The position numbers and the translations under genes are program-made. Of a DNA stretch of 64,000 nt, positions 45,821-58,200 are shown piece after piece (the stretch's first letter is position 1; each line of letters begins with the position of its first letter). Location: positions 1,860,001 to 1,924,000 of the forward strand of contig JARFXM010000009.1 of assembly GCA_029532625.1 (NCBI GenBank), read 5' to 3'. This DNA is from Lomentospora prolificans. Lineage: Eukaryota > Ascomycota > Sordariomycetes > Microascales > Microascaceae. The notes under the pieces were generated by a model, which did no database searches, was not told where the DNA came from, and saw nothing but the letters and a program-made list of their open reading frames with translations.

Positions 45821-48124
45821 ATGACAACCACAACCGCCACCGCCACCACTACAACAAGCACATTCCCGGCCACTATGGCAGACTTGAAGGCAGAACCGGC
45901 GCCTTCGAGCCTCTGGCCCAACTACGGTAGCCCTGTCCACATGGCGGCGGCTCGATTCAACCCGTCTATGGATTCGGGTCTCCCAAATACCTCCCCCGCC
46001 GGCGCGCAGCATCCCGCGCGGCCTAGGAGTAGCCAGCACTCCCTTGAGCAGCCCGCGTACTCTTATAATCGCTTCCCCGGTCAGGACGATGCGGACGCGT
46101 ACGAGCGACACCAACCACACCACAGTCTCACATCCCATCAGAGCTACCCAAATCTGAAGAGGACCTACTCCCAGACCGAGCAGGCGCCCTACCAGGACAT
46201 GGTACAGGAGATCCGGGATGACAACTCGAAGTTGTCGGTCAACCATGACCACAAACTTTTGTCGTTTAAGCGAACCCAGGACAAGATGACAATTGTCGAC
46301 CAACACGGGCGGATCCAGCAATTGGAGTTGTCTGCTCAACTTCATGGCATGTTCTTCCTTTCCGAAATGCCGTCTAGCGCGAGCGATGGCACCATCCTTC
46401 AGCCCGAACTCACGTGTTACCGCCGAAATCTTTTCCAGATCAGCGGGTCTTTGATCACTCCCCGTGGGCAATTATCTGTCGTGAACGAATCCGGCGAGAC
46501 GGTTCCCGTTAACAACGTGGAGGTCACCATTTCCGCGATCGAATCTGTGGACGGGAATCCCGTTCGTTTAATCGTGATTCCTTGGAAGACACCTCCACCC
46601 AATTCTCCCGAGATTCCACAGAGCCCCGACCAGGAGCCTCAATCCCTTCCGCTCATTCCTTTCCAGGACGATGGCTCCGAAACGGAAGGAGAGTATGCGG
46701 TGTACCCTATCGGCTGGAGGCGGTTGCAATTTAGGATGTAAGGTTTCCCCCCCCTCACTCGAGGTCAACTCAGCGTATAGCTAGCATTTGCCGAATCCGT
46801 GGTTAACACTTTGCTGAACAGAGCAACGGCGAACAATGGCCGGAGGAAGGAGTTGCAGCAGCACTTCGTTTTGCATCTCAAGGTCATGGGAACCCTTTCA
46901 AACGGCACCAAGGCCGTCCTTGCGGAGTCAACAACAGCGCCCATTGTAGTTCGAGGGAGGAGCCCCCGTAACTTCCAGGCTCGGAAGGAAATTCCCCTTC
47001 TCGGATCTAGTGCTGGGTCTCGTGGTCAGGCCTTGGTAGAAACCGGGTTAGGCATTGTAGCTGGCCCCTTATCCGTCAAGCCTGGCGAGAAGGCGCGGGG
47101 TGTTGAGATGCAACCGCCTAGATCTGCCTTTACGTTTTCCGCCCCCAAGATGCCTGGCAGCCAGATGGGGATGCGATCGAAGTAAGTTACTCTTCCTCCG
47201 CCCGTTGTGCCCAGACAAGTCTCATGGGAGCCGTGAGAGGGTACCTCGCCTCGACGGACTAAACCGAATAGTTTCGGCACGAATGATGGGAATAAAACGG
47301 TCGCCTCTTGGAACGCTGCCGGGAGCATCTGTGTGCATGTCTGCTAACGGACTGTTAATAGTTCTTACCCTTCGTGGAACCCACCTAGCCACTTGCCCCA
47401 GATTCCAGTATCTGGGCCGAGCAATTACTCGTCAACCACCATCGGATCGGAGCCATATGCTAAAGTTCCCATATCCGGTGGCAACAATTACACGGCAGAG
47501 CCTCAGGAGATGCCGCTTCAAACCTCGATGCCTTCCGTACAGCTGTCCCTGGCCGCCAGCGATTCCCAACCGGCCATTCGAACCCAGTATGCATACGCTC
47601 CTTCCACGACCGCGCCGCCTCCTCAACTCTCTATTCCGTCACAGGGTGGCGACAACTCTCTGAGCGTACCTCGTTACGTGGACAACAACCCGCGTCCCTC
47701 TAAGTCACCGAGACATGTCACCCACGGAAGTGTCCACAGCGCGGGCTCGATCGGTAATAACGAAAACGCCGGCGAATACCGCTACGCCAACTCGTACCAC
47801 GACGTCACTCTTAACAGCAACAACACAAACGCGCCTGGTGAGATGGCGAACTCGTACGGGTCAGAATCAAACCCTCCGCCCCCTCGTGATTATTACCCCC
47901 CTTCCAACACGTGGACCAGCACTGCGGGAGGACCGAATCCGACCGTCTCGTACACGAACGGCGAAGCGAGAACGTATACATATCCCGAGCCGTACAAAGG
48001 CGGAAGTGCGACCGGATCCGCAGCCCCTCCGCCACCGCCCTCCCGCGTCACGACGACACCTACCGCCACCAACGCACCCGTATACGGCGGCGGCCTGAAC
48101 CACTACTCTTGGAGTGCTAACTAA
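45821..48124 (+). CDS. NDT80/PhoG-family transcription factor (VIB-1/XprG/FSD-1 class)
   Basis: Exons 45821..46737, 46822..47181 and 47362..48124 total 2040 nt, 679 residues. The p53-like Ig-fold DNA-binding domain covers about residues 165-400. Its hallmarks are CYRRNLFQISGS, VEGNP-like ESVDGNPVRLIVIPWK, WRRLQFRIATANNGRRKELQQHF and IVVRGRSPRNF, where the last three carry the minor- and major-groove contacts of the family. Intron 1 (84 nt) splits the Ile codon of QFRIATANN and intron 2 (180 nt) an Asn codon after the domain; both have GT-AG ends. The C-terminal 290 residues are Pro/Ser/Asn-rich and disordered, as in related activators. Relatives control protease secretion, heterokaryon incompatibility and sexual development in response to starvation. 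The exact member cannot be fixed by eye. The start could also be the second in-frame ATG (MADLK, 45875), which skips a Thr-rich stretch. Confidence 0.88.
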
Positions 48125-50404
48125 ATGATGAAGTCCTTTGGAGTTATGTCTTAATGGGGAAGAGGATACTTACGACATGCATGGATCTTTATTTCGCCGT
48201 TCCATTTTCCTTCTTAATGCCCTAGAGCTTTTCTGGGAAGTGCGCATATGGTTGACCGTTTATATATTCCAACAGCAACTCTGGCGGTCCTTTTGTGGCA
48301 ATGTATGATTAGAAACGTTTTGTCGAGAATCCTTTTTCTTTTTAGGGGCGGGCGCCAGACCTGCAACCCTTTTTCCTTGTTGTTTGGCGGCCGTTTGATA
48401 AGTTGATATCTTCCTCTTCTTTGGGCTGTCACCCATACCTTTCCTCCCCATTTCCCGCCCCTTTTCTGTCCTCTCCGTTACACCTCGCCCAAAATCCGAT
48501 TGCGTATGCGATTCTGGTGGAAAATTTATACTGGGTTGGTTTCGTATAGTCTCTCTGGTGGTGCTTTGTGCGGCATGAGTCTCCTTCCCGTTTTGGAGGG
48601 ATGGGACGGCGGTTTTTTTTTTTGTTTCTTCTTCCTCTTCCAGCCAAAACTTAACCTTTATGCGATAGAGCGAAGCATTTAAAGACGGAAATCGCTTTCA
48701 AGACGTTTGCCATTTCTCCTCACCTTCTCGCTTTTTGTGTAGTATGATGTGCAACGCGGCATCGGTCGACTCTGATTGCGCTTCATCGTTTGTGTTGCCT
48801 GTAACGAATTCCTAGGGCACTCGTCTACTCGATTCGTCCGGTCGATTGCGAATATTTCGTTCACAGGCTGTCGAACGACAATGCGTGTGGAGGTAGTAAG
48901 CTCGGAGATTGAAGGCAGGGTCGAGAATCTCTCAAATCTGGCGGTTCTGAGCCGCCGGGTCCGTGTAGTGTGTACCGTCCGTCCCAGGTCATCAGCGCGT
49001 GTCCCAACGAAGGAATTGACTGGCACATAAGCTGGGATAGGGCAAGGGAGGGCTCCCATGGACCATGGCTTTTTTTGATTTTGGGGCCAAGGTTCATTCA
49101 AACCTTGTTGGCCGGGGACAATGATCTCTGTTACGTAGATCCTCTCTGGTCGATCCGCCGATCCAACGGTCTCAGCCGCCCGTGTTCTTTTCTCCGATTC
49201 CGAATCATCGGTTGCATTTGAGCTCAGAACCGCCAATGTGTCATGTGCGGTCTTGGTCTCAACTCAGTTCAGGCTCGGTGGCTCTTTTTGGATCCTTTGG
49301 ATTCGCCTCGTTCTTTTTTCTTTTTCTTTTCTTCCCTATTTTTGTTAAAAAAAAGCCTGGCTCGACTTGGTGTGCTGGGCGGACAATGTGATGAAAGGGT
49401 AAACCGAACTGTGATGTTGGGTTCAGATATAGAGCGAAGCGAAGGAAACTGTGACCTCGACGGATTCTAGCCATGGGGCGCTGGAAGTCTCATCCCCAGA
49501 TCACGGGTCCGTTTTGGTGGATGGCTACCGAGTGAGGTGCGACGGGGAGGAGGGGTTTGTACTGACACATTAAGCGAGTCAACGGTCAGAGGATCCTAAG
49601 CTTGAGAAGTCGGCGAAAGGGTTTCACGGCACGAGACTGAAGCCGCCAATGGGCTCAGAAGAAGGAAATCGCTCACGGCCAATCTCCCACTGTCCGTTGA
49701 AAAAAAACCGCCATGGCTCTCGCAAGAATATGAATTTTGGGCAGAATTCCCAGCGGAGTGGTTGAAGCTGGCACTAATATGATGGTCAGTGGGTGAAGTG
49801 GGCGTCCAAGACGCTCAGAAACTCATGATGAGCCGTGAGGACTCCGGGAGATAGCGACGAGGATACGGGCAGAGGTTCCATAAGCCACCAAAGAGCGTCG
49901 TCACATGCCTTGCTTGCTCTTGTTCTCTCTTTTCTTCTTTCCTTGTCGTCACTCGGTTTACCGCGACTCGGGCCACGACCCGGTATTTTATTGCTGCTGG
50001 GTAGGCCAAATAACGGGATCGTGTAGGAAGTCAATCGGGGATTGTGAAAGTAGTATTCGGCTGAGTCGAATTCGAGGATGGAGCGGGCGGTTCGTTCGAA
50101 ACTATATTTCAAGTATTGAGCAATCCCGCTATAAGTTGGCCAAGGTGGAGGAGCTTTCGGCAGCCAGGTACCGACAGGCTGGTTTGCAGATTGACGGGTA
50201 TATGTGGTAGCGACCGCCTAGAAAGCGGAGGATTATTCGCGGAAGGGGTATGGCGCTGGCTGGAACCCAGGCGGAGAGAGGCTGTTAATATAAAGCGAAT
50301 GAAGCTGGCGGTACAGTGAAAGCGGGAAGCGGCAGCCAGTCATTCCTTTTGCCGCGGGACTGGCTCAGGCTCCCACGGCACAACGGGCTAAATAACCTAC
50401 GCGA

Positions 50405-50436
50405 GATATATCCATATATAGATATATAGATATATG
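50405..50436. repeat. ATATAG-type AT repeat
   Basis: About 32 bases of alternating A/T with GATATATA units. Confidence 0.75.
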
Positions 50437-51422
50437 TGTCCGACTGGCTGGCCAGGCATGGGGCCGGGGCTGAACAAGCAAGGCCCAAGGTGGAGAGGAA
50501 GAGGGGAGAGTAATAATAGTACCTAGGTAGTTTATGAAGGGGCTGTCCACTAGCGTGTAGACTAAAGAATAGTAAAAACAACCATAGCTGTAATAAGCCT
50601 ATAAGCTAAGATGGTGATACGACGGTAGACCCGCGCGTGGCTTGCCGGGCGCTCGGGGATATTCACTGGCGGTTCCCTTGTTTGGGGTGTGGGTTGTACA
50701 AGGCGGTTCGACCTTTGGTGGCGGCAGGCTGGAGAGCACGAAGGAAGACGAGAAGCTGCAACGACACAAGCAAGCACTGCCGCTTGCCAAGGAGCTGCCG
50801 TTACTCGAGGTGAGGGAGACAGGCATAGGAGAAGAAACACAGAGGGGAAGAGCCAAGTGTGGTACTCTCTGTATTATTGGTATTATACAAGTAGTACCGA
50901 AAATAGCAAGAAACATAAGATCTCAAAGTGCTATTTCGCAAGAGGGACGAGCCAGCAACAACACGCCCGAAGCGGTGAAATGGCGTTACCGGTAGCCAAC
51001 GGGAAATGATTCAAGATGATGGGGTCCCATTGCACTACATTCTACTCAGGCCCAGTTAGGATATTGAATGCGAAATCAAGAGAATTACGGGGAAGAAAAA
51101 AAAAATTAAAGATGACGAGGTGCCAATGATATTAGGTGCCAACTCCTCCTTGTCCTCATCACCATTGCCAGCGAACTCTGTGAGACGATCGATGCGCGCT
51201 GTGGGTTTCCGCGCCAATCCCATCCCTGTCGCGAGCAAGGATCATGACTCGGGGCGAGTCGCTGCGTCTTACACAGTTACGAAGTAGTTGACTTGGGTTG
51301 TATTGCTATTAGTAAATGTGTCAGTTGCATGGATGGTTTCAATGTTGTGTGCTAAGCTAGGATGTGGAGACTGTTGCTTTTAGACTCGCAGCTGGATCAG
51401 AGGGGGTGGAGAGAGACTGAGA

Positions 51423-51430
<8 letters not shown>

Positions 51431-51454
<24 letters not shown>
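51431..51454. repeat. (GA)12 microsatellite
   Basis: Twelve uninterrupted GA units, preceded by imperfect GAAAGA units from about 51418. Confidence 0.9.
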
Positions 51455-52874
51455 CAGATTCTACAAGTCGGAAACGGATTTGAGCCGCTTTGGGAAGCGA
51501 TCTGAGGGTTGCATGCAGAGAATCCCTGGTGGGCTGAAAATCTTCCCAAAACAACTGATACAATTGATGAGCCGAAGGTGCTCTGGAGGAGAGCGATGAG
51601 GACAAGGCAAAAGGGACAGACTGCAAGTGACGTGGTTAGTTCCACCAACATGCGGACCAGAGGGCGAGCTTAAGAGCATGGCCAACGAGGGGTACGGGTA
51701 TTAAAGCAGGAGCTGAAAAAGAAAAAGAGAGAAAAAAAAAAGGCGAGCGAACTGATCGACAAGTGGATGGAATGGTGACGGTGAAAGAGGCACGATAGCA
51801 CGGATCAATAGTTGATGGCATGGCATGGCCGGCCTTCATAGCCTGGCGGGTGGTGATATACAAGTACGGCCGAGTTTACTGGGATCATCCATTGATCCAT
51901 GCCAACGGGATGAACTGGGAAAGCGGGGCGACGGTGGCGTTGGCGATTTGCTTTTTCGGAAGGATGCCAAGAACGTCGAGGCTCTCGAGTTGGGAGCGAT
52001 TTGATATCTGAGCTCAGTATTACAAGGAGACAAGGTAATAATAATATATTGAGCTGCGTCGCAGACCATTGAAGTTGGTAATAGTCAGTGAACGGTGAGG
52101 CAGGCAGGCACACTTGTACCCTTGTAGTTGGGACATGTAGGATTGGCCTGGCGGACCCATGGCCAGCCAGCCAGTGGAGGCCAACCCTTTCCTTTCAGAG
52201 GGCGGATAGGATTGGGCGATTGGCCTCCCTATGGATAATACACTACTCGCCAGGCCAGCGAATACCGGTGCAAGTCGCCAGCTTTGTTCTTGATGGTTAG
52301 CTTTGCTTCATTCTTTCATTCCCTCATTCTCTCATTTCCCTTCTCCCGTCTTCAATAATCATGCTCTTGATCCCCTCGCAGGTTTGGGCCCCGTTTGCTT
52401 TCTCCCCTCGCCAGGCTACGAGCGATCTCATAATAGCGTCCTCTCAAGCTGGCTATTTAGTGCAGACCGCCAGCCAGCCATCAACGGCTCGGCGCTACTA
52501 CTACTAGGTATAGCTGGCCAGGCTGGCTGGCGCTGGCTCACTAGTGTACCCCAGCCTCAGTGTCACTCTCCCGGCGAAAATGAAACTTGGAGGTTCATTC
52601 GAGCTGAAAGAAACCCAATAATAATGCCCAGCGCGACATTTGGTCCGGAATCGCCAGTCACGACAAGCCGTGCGCTTTTGGCTTTTGACTTTTTTTTATT
52701 TTCCTTCTCTTTTTTAGGGAAGGGCGGAAGGGGATCGACGGCGCTAAGGCATGTGCGTGAGATGTCTTACCTCTGGAAGTAAAAGGGCGGGATTGAGCAA
52801 TGATATTTCTTGATCAATCGTCACCTCCTAGTGGTCGGCCACCTCTCGCGGAGGGTGGAAAAGAGAGAAGAAGG

Positions 52875-52904
52875 AAAAAAAAAAAATAAAATAAAATAAA
52901 ATAA
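52875..52904. repeat. A12 followed by (TAAAA)3TAA
   Basis: T occurs every five bases (52887, 52892, 52897, 52902) after an A12 run. It is the reverse-complement form of the array at 25303..25327. Confidence 0.8.
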
Positions 52905-53953
52905 GGAAAGCATGGAGTAGCGTTCGTTGTTCGTTTATTAAATCTGTACCAGTAGCCCCGGGGGCGGCAGACGGCATTTGCAGATTGCTGGCCATTGCTC
53001 ATCATCGTCACTGGTTCGACGTCTCGCCCATACCACCCCGCCAGCAGGTGGTTTGATTTTGGGGATCCGCGCCTTACGCTTCAAGGAGTTGCTGTGAACC
53101 TAGCGCATACCTTTTTCCAAGTGCCAGCAATTAAGCTGGGTAGTATTATTGTCATCTATCCATACTAACAGGCAGGGCAAGGGGGAAGAGGGCAGAAAAG
53201 AGATTGATGGCGCCGAGATGAGGATGCTTGCGGCTAGTGTTGGGGGATCTGCACTGGGGCTGGCGGAGGTATTGAGCCCAGGGCAATCAACTGAGACTTC
53301 CCCTATTATCAATTATCCGAACCCACGAGAAACCATTCAATATGATTTGGAATACTGGTCATTGGGCGCTGGAGACACCGGTGGGGCAGACTACTGCCAG
53401 CCGGTTGCACCCCATCATTCAGACTTGGGATGGATGGAACATTGAATGGGAGGGTGGGACTGGTCGAAATAACCATGTGCTGCCGAACAAAACCAAGCCA
53501 TAACTAGCAGGCTTGACCATATCAATTGATTATCATCAATTTTTGGAAGCCGAGTCATGGTAATATTTAAAATATTTGACACAGCCTGGCATGGGAGCAG
53601 TACGAGCATGATGATGGATGTAGCGCAGCCAGTGCTGGCAGTCGGCGCTGGCAATTGTGCTGACAGAAACTCAGTAGAGAATGCAGGATTATTATGTAAT
53701 GTGAGAAACCTTGATCCAACGTCGTGAATTTATCTTCATCCGCGCTCTCTCTAGAAATCTAGAAAAGTAAACGCCAAATCATTATAGCCAAACGACAGCA
53801 GGCCTTATCCAAACGGCACCAAGCTCACATTGCGCTCGTAATTTAAGACCTCGGGTATCAATTTCCAACCATCTCTGCGCTTTACCGCGCCGTCTACCAA
53901 GCAGCCACCACAGTACACACCATCCGGAACCGGACCGGCTCGAGACTCACATA

Positions 53954-54853
53954 ATGTTCGAAATCCCAGGCGCAAAGAGGGTGAGGAGGGATGAATTAGA
54001 CGACATGTCATCCGTCGACTCTGGAGAAATAGACGAAGCCGCCAAAGCTCGGCTGCGCGAGGCCCTGCACGCCAAACTGGCTAGTAGCTTCGCTTGGGAC
54101 ATTCCCCCCATCCAGCCAACGCCACCAGAGGGACAGCCGTCAAAAGCACAGCCCGCGCTGGTAAACAGGATAGAAGAGGCCGAAGATGTTCAAAACGAGC
54201 CTACTGAAACGGATGATGAGCAACCACCCGAGGAGTTCGAGTTCCGCCTCTTCGGCACCACCCAGCCCGCTAGCAAGATTGTTCTCGAAAAGGACAAGCC
54301 CTTCAAGCCTGGCGAGGGGGGGATCGTATCCAGGCGTCCAATTTCGTACTATTTTGCCCGCCCCGCGGTGGGCAGGGAGCGTGCGCGGTACGAGGCTTCG
54401 GTTGTGACATTTGACCAGATTATGGAGAGGAGCCAGCAGAGGTTCTGGGGGCTGGAGAGGCCGTGGAAGACTATTGCTACGATTAACCTCTCTTCAAAGA
54501 GGAAAGGGGATTTATATACAGTGGTGGCCGAAGAGGAGAAGGACGACGACGACGAGAAGAAGAAGAGGAGGAGAAAGAGACCGGGGAAGAAGATGCGGAT
54601 AAAGCAGAGGACAAGGGCTAAGGCGATGAAGGAGAAGAAAGAGGCAGAGGAGAAGGCCAAGCTGGAAAAGGAAGAGCACTTGAAGGCAAAGAAGAGGAGG
54701 TTAAATCATGTAAAGAAGCTTAGGGCGAGGGCCAAGGCCAAAGAGAAGAAGCAGGCAGCGAGAGACGCTGCTGGGGCGACCGGGGATGGAGGGCATGATG
54801 GAGAGAAGGAGGATAGTCCAGCTGCCAGTGATACCCATTCGGATGGAGACTAA
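53954..54853 (+). CDS. DUF2011-family fungal protein, basic C-terminus
   Basis: A single exon encodes 299 residues from ATG at 53954. The central block, from FEFRLFGTT through ISYYFARPAVGRERARYEASVVTFDQIMERSQQRFWGLERPWKTI (about residues 95-175), fits the fungal DUF2011 family, whose role is not known. The first 90 residues are acidic. Residues about 190-275 are a long Lys/Arg/Glu-rich stretch with several nuclear-localisation-like clusters (KKKRRRKRPGKK, KKRRLNHVKKLRARAKAKEKK) and probably a single charged helix, followed by an acidic tail ending SDGD. The charge pattern suggests a nuclear or nucleolar, RNA-associated protein; this is inference from composition only. No membrane segment, signal peptide or enzyme motif is visible. 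The next gene, on the same strand, starts about 400 bases downstream. Confidence 0.8.
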   Translation: MFEIPGAKRVRRDELDDMSSVDSGEIDEAAKARLREALHAKLASSFAWDIPPIQPTPPEGQPSKAQPALVNRIEEAEDVQNEPTETDDEQPPEEFEFRLFGTTQPASKIVLEKDKPFKPGEGGIVSRRPISYYFARPAVGRERARYEASVVTFDQIMERSQQRFWGLERPWKTIATINLSSKRKGDLYTVVAEEEKDDDDEKKKRRRKRPGKKMRIKQRTRAKAMKEKKEAEEKAKLEKEEHLKAKKRRLNHVKKLRARAKAKEKKQAARDAAGATGDGGHDGEKEDSPAASDTHSDGD

Positions 54854-55258
54854 ACTCCATTATGAATAGAGCCCAAATTTTAATGAAATAAAGTTCCATC
54901 TACCGTCGTGTGACATTGTTGCTTCGGGCCAAGCTTCACCGAGAATAGGTGTTCGGTGATTACGTAACATCCCACCCCTAGCTCGCGAGCCTCTCAACTT
55001 CACTCGTCAAGCGCCCACCACGCGCGTCACCGAGCCCGTGGCTTTTACTCTCCACCAACGACTCAACAAGGCCAATCTTTGCCTTTGCAAAGTTTAAGAG
55101 ACTTCGACCGGAAGATACCCTCGATTTTACATCCGCAAAAAATCACGCAATCTAGTCCCATCGAAGCTCCGTCTAATTCCACCATGCTCCAGCCACCTTC
55201 CCAAAGTCCAACATAAAAGAAAAAAAAAACCCCCAACATCTACGCCGAGCCCACCGAG
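54854..55258. promoter_or_regulatory. Far11 promoter with TTACGTAA palindrome and a hairpin
   Basis: TCACCGA (54936..54942) and TCGGTGA (54953..54959) form a 7-bp inverted repeat with a 10-base spacer, abutting the palindrome TTACGTAA (54960..54967). TTACGTAA is a typical bZIP (AP-1/ATF-like) site. They lie about 290 bases before the Far11 start codon. Binding is inferred from the motif only. Confidence 0.4.
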
Positions 55259-58200
55259 ATGTGGTCGCAACGAAACTCGGGCGATGCCCAGCAGGAGCCA
55301 GACGTCCTGAAGCTAGCCGACGAAGTAGCCGACATGGGAATCACCGGAGCGGGTCCCGAGGTTCCGCGGGGCAGACCGACCCTCCAGCGAAACCAGCAGC
55401 CCAGCGCGCCTCCCACGGGGGGCCAACAACAACAACAACAACAGCAGCAGCAAGGCGTCCAATCGATATCCCTCCCTCCCCAGCAGATACAACAACAGCA
55501 GCAGCAATCTCAGCAAAACATGACGGTTCAGCAAGCGACGGACTCACTGTCCCTCATGCAGCTCCGCCGCATCGTCGCAGACATCCGCCAGGCAGACCCG
55601 GTAGCCTACGATTTTACGTACGCCGACACCGACGGGATCGGCGAGGAAATCGACGAGTGGTTCGTGTACATGGTGTGGCAGTGGATACGGCTCAACGGGA
55701 TCCAAAAGACCTTTGAGTGGCAGTGGCAGGAGGAGATGGGACGAGGGGCCGTCTGGGAGGATATCCAGGAGGAGAGGAGGAGAAGGTTCCTGGATGCCGC
55801 GGTCAAAGGCTTGGCCGCCGCTGCGGGGGACGTGTCGGAACGATCAACGCACATTAGCGCCATTGCGTACGTCGTGCTGGGCCGTTGGGGGGATACGGCT
55901 GTCTCGACGGTGGGCGACGAGAAGAAGAAGTGCGTGGCGAGCGAGCCGCAGCTGGAGGCTATGGCTGAGGGAGTGAAGCTTGTCGGGGGATTGGGTGGGT
56001 TCGAGATTGTGTGGAAGGCGTTAAGGAATTGCTTTGAGCAGTTTTGGTGAGTGCAGATCTCGAGAAATCGAGGGTAGCTGGGAAAAGCTGGGATTCCTGA
56101 CTAACCGGGCCTTGTTTAGGGATGATACGCAGAATCCGGGGCAGACCGAGTTGCAGATGGCGCAGGAAGAGTTGCTTAACTTGATGACTATCCTGTATAT
56201 TGCCATCCAGATGACGTTGAGCCGGCCGGAAGAGCTCGTGGAGGCCAGGAAACAGCTGAGTACGTCACCGTAGAGCCTTTTTTTTTCTCACTCTTTTTTC
56301 CTCTTGAGTGCGCGCTCTGACTTCAGGCAGTCAATTTGAGCCCCAGCCTCCCCAACTTTATGCTACTTGCGACATCCAAGCTCCGGTGGGATGACGCCGG
56401 CTTCCTACCTCAGACCCAGGTTGGTACTTCTTGGCCTGTTTTTGGGGTTTGTAGCATAGTCTAACAAACCCAGATGTTTCTACTGCTCTGGAAATCTCTA
56501 TTGCTAGTCTTTGGTGGCACTAAGGAGCTCATCGCCGCAAAGAAGGAGACTCGTGAAACCCCGGAAGACGGAAAGGAAAAGAACCTGATTACAGCCTCGC
56601 CCCTCGATTACCATGCGTTCCGCCAGGAAATCACCTCCAAATACCCTGCTTACATCCCGCCTCCTTCTGCCATTCCACTCGAAGCCGACAACACTTCTCT
56701 CCTTCCACCTCTGCCGAATCAACAGTCCAGGAGCGGCGCCAACGGCGGTATTCTTCAGCATCCTTCCAGCACCCAGAGCAGCGGTGCTTCGATTCTCCAC
56801 CAGCCCGTCCACATCGCGACCCCCGTGCCCTCTCCTCCGCCTTCGCCGGCCGCGGGCGGCAAGGGCGGTAAGAAGCAGAATTACCAGACCAACCAGAATT
56901 TCCCCTTCCTCTACCCGCCCCTCGACGCCACGAGTAATACCGCCGGCGGCAAGGGCCCCGCGGGGATCCAGAGCCAACTCGTCAATAGGAAGTGGGAGGG
57001 CAGTGACATTCCCGCGTCCATCCTCGAGGCCGGAGACATCTTCTCCAAGCGCGTGAGGATGACGAGGGCGGCGCGACAGCTTTGGGAAGAGCGTGAAGCT
57101 TTTATCAAGTTTGACCGCGGCTGGGAACCTGGCTTGAATGATGACGATGACGACGACGACGATGATGACGACATTGAGGAGCTTTTCCTGGATGAGTTGA
57201 GCGAGGAGGAGAGGAAGGAGATCGAGGCCATGAGGAAGGGCTATCGGGAAAAGCCGCCTCCACCTGAGAATTTGGTGGACTTGGGGCCGAAGAAGGATGT
57301 GAGTGAGGAGGTGAAGAGGCAGTTGAATGCGGTTGAAGATTTCTATGTGAGTACAAACCACATAACGGATTCCTTATTGTATTGATTGCCACTAACGAGG
57401 TGTGATTCAGCGCGAGAGCCTACCGAACCTACAGTCGCTGGTCATAGTCCTTTTGAAGGCCATACTTGTCAACATTACAGCAGTTATCGTACAAGGTCCG
57501 GCGAACCAGCAACACCCGGGAATGGCGAACCGCCCCCAGAACGGAAACGTCAACGGAGGCCAGGCAGGCAATCAGGGTGCTAACGGCGCCACGAACACGT
57601 CGCCGGCGCCGGAGCAGTCTATCGAAGACATCGAGGCTGCGCGGTCACGAGAGATTACGGCCAAGGCTGCTACCGGAATTCTTTTGCTAACGCTAAAGTG
57701 GTTCAAGGTCTCTCGTAAGTTTGGTGGAGTCTTGTCTTGACCTAGGGTCATTATCTAACGGACCTGCAGACATTCTCAAGTTTGAGTATCTTACGCAGCT
57801 GCTGCTCGACTCGAACTATATTCCTCTTGTGCTCAAGCTGTTCGCGCACCAAGACATTCAACAAGTGGTGGATAGCAAGACGGATAGGGTCGAGCACAGG
57901 TGAGCATCGGATCGATCCCGTGAGCAAATTTCTACTTGGGATTCTAACATTCCCTCAGCTTCTTCCGGTTCTGTAACCTACGGTCTAGGTCAAGGGAGCT
58001 ACCCGGATCACCCTACCAAGAACCCCCAAACCTGAACCCGACCGAATTCGACCTCGACAGCGAGGACGACGCGTGCCCGCCCCCGATCAAGCTGCGACGC
58101 AGCCCGCCGCCGCCGGTACCCCAAGCCCCTCCCGCCGCCGCCCAGGAAGCCGGGCCGGAGCGGCCCGAAGTCGACGAGCTCGGCTACCCGATCAACGAGC

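Larger units (their letters stand above)
48125..53953. other. 5.8 kb intergenic with simple repeats
   Basis: After the NDT80-family 3' flank there is no supported gene. Features are an AT-repeat (50405..50436), a (GA)12 array (51431..51454), a (TAAAA)n array (52875..52904), one TACGAAGTA copy (51278..51286) and several GGCTGGC/GCCAGCC clusters (50444, 52162, 52469, 52512). The longest plus-strand frame (52303..52782) opens at TTG and looks random. Confidence 0.6.

Noticed and set aside
52303..52782. 159-codon plus-strand frame
   Set aside because: It opens at TTG, is translated from GCCAGCC-type repeats and T-runs, and has no protein features.
56504..57361. 285-codon minus-strand frame opposite Far11 exon 4
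   Set aside because: An antisense shadow. The sense strand encodes a conserved Far11 segment with correct splice sites.
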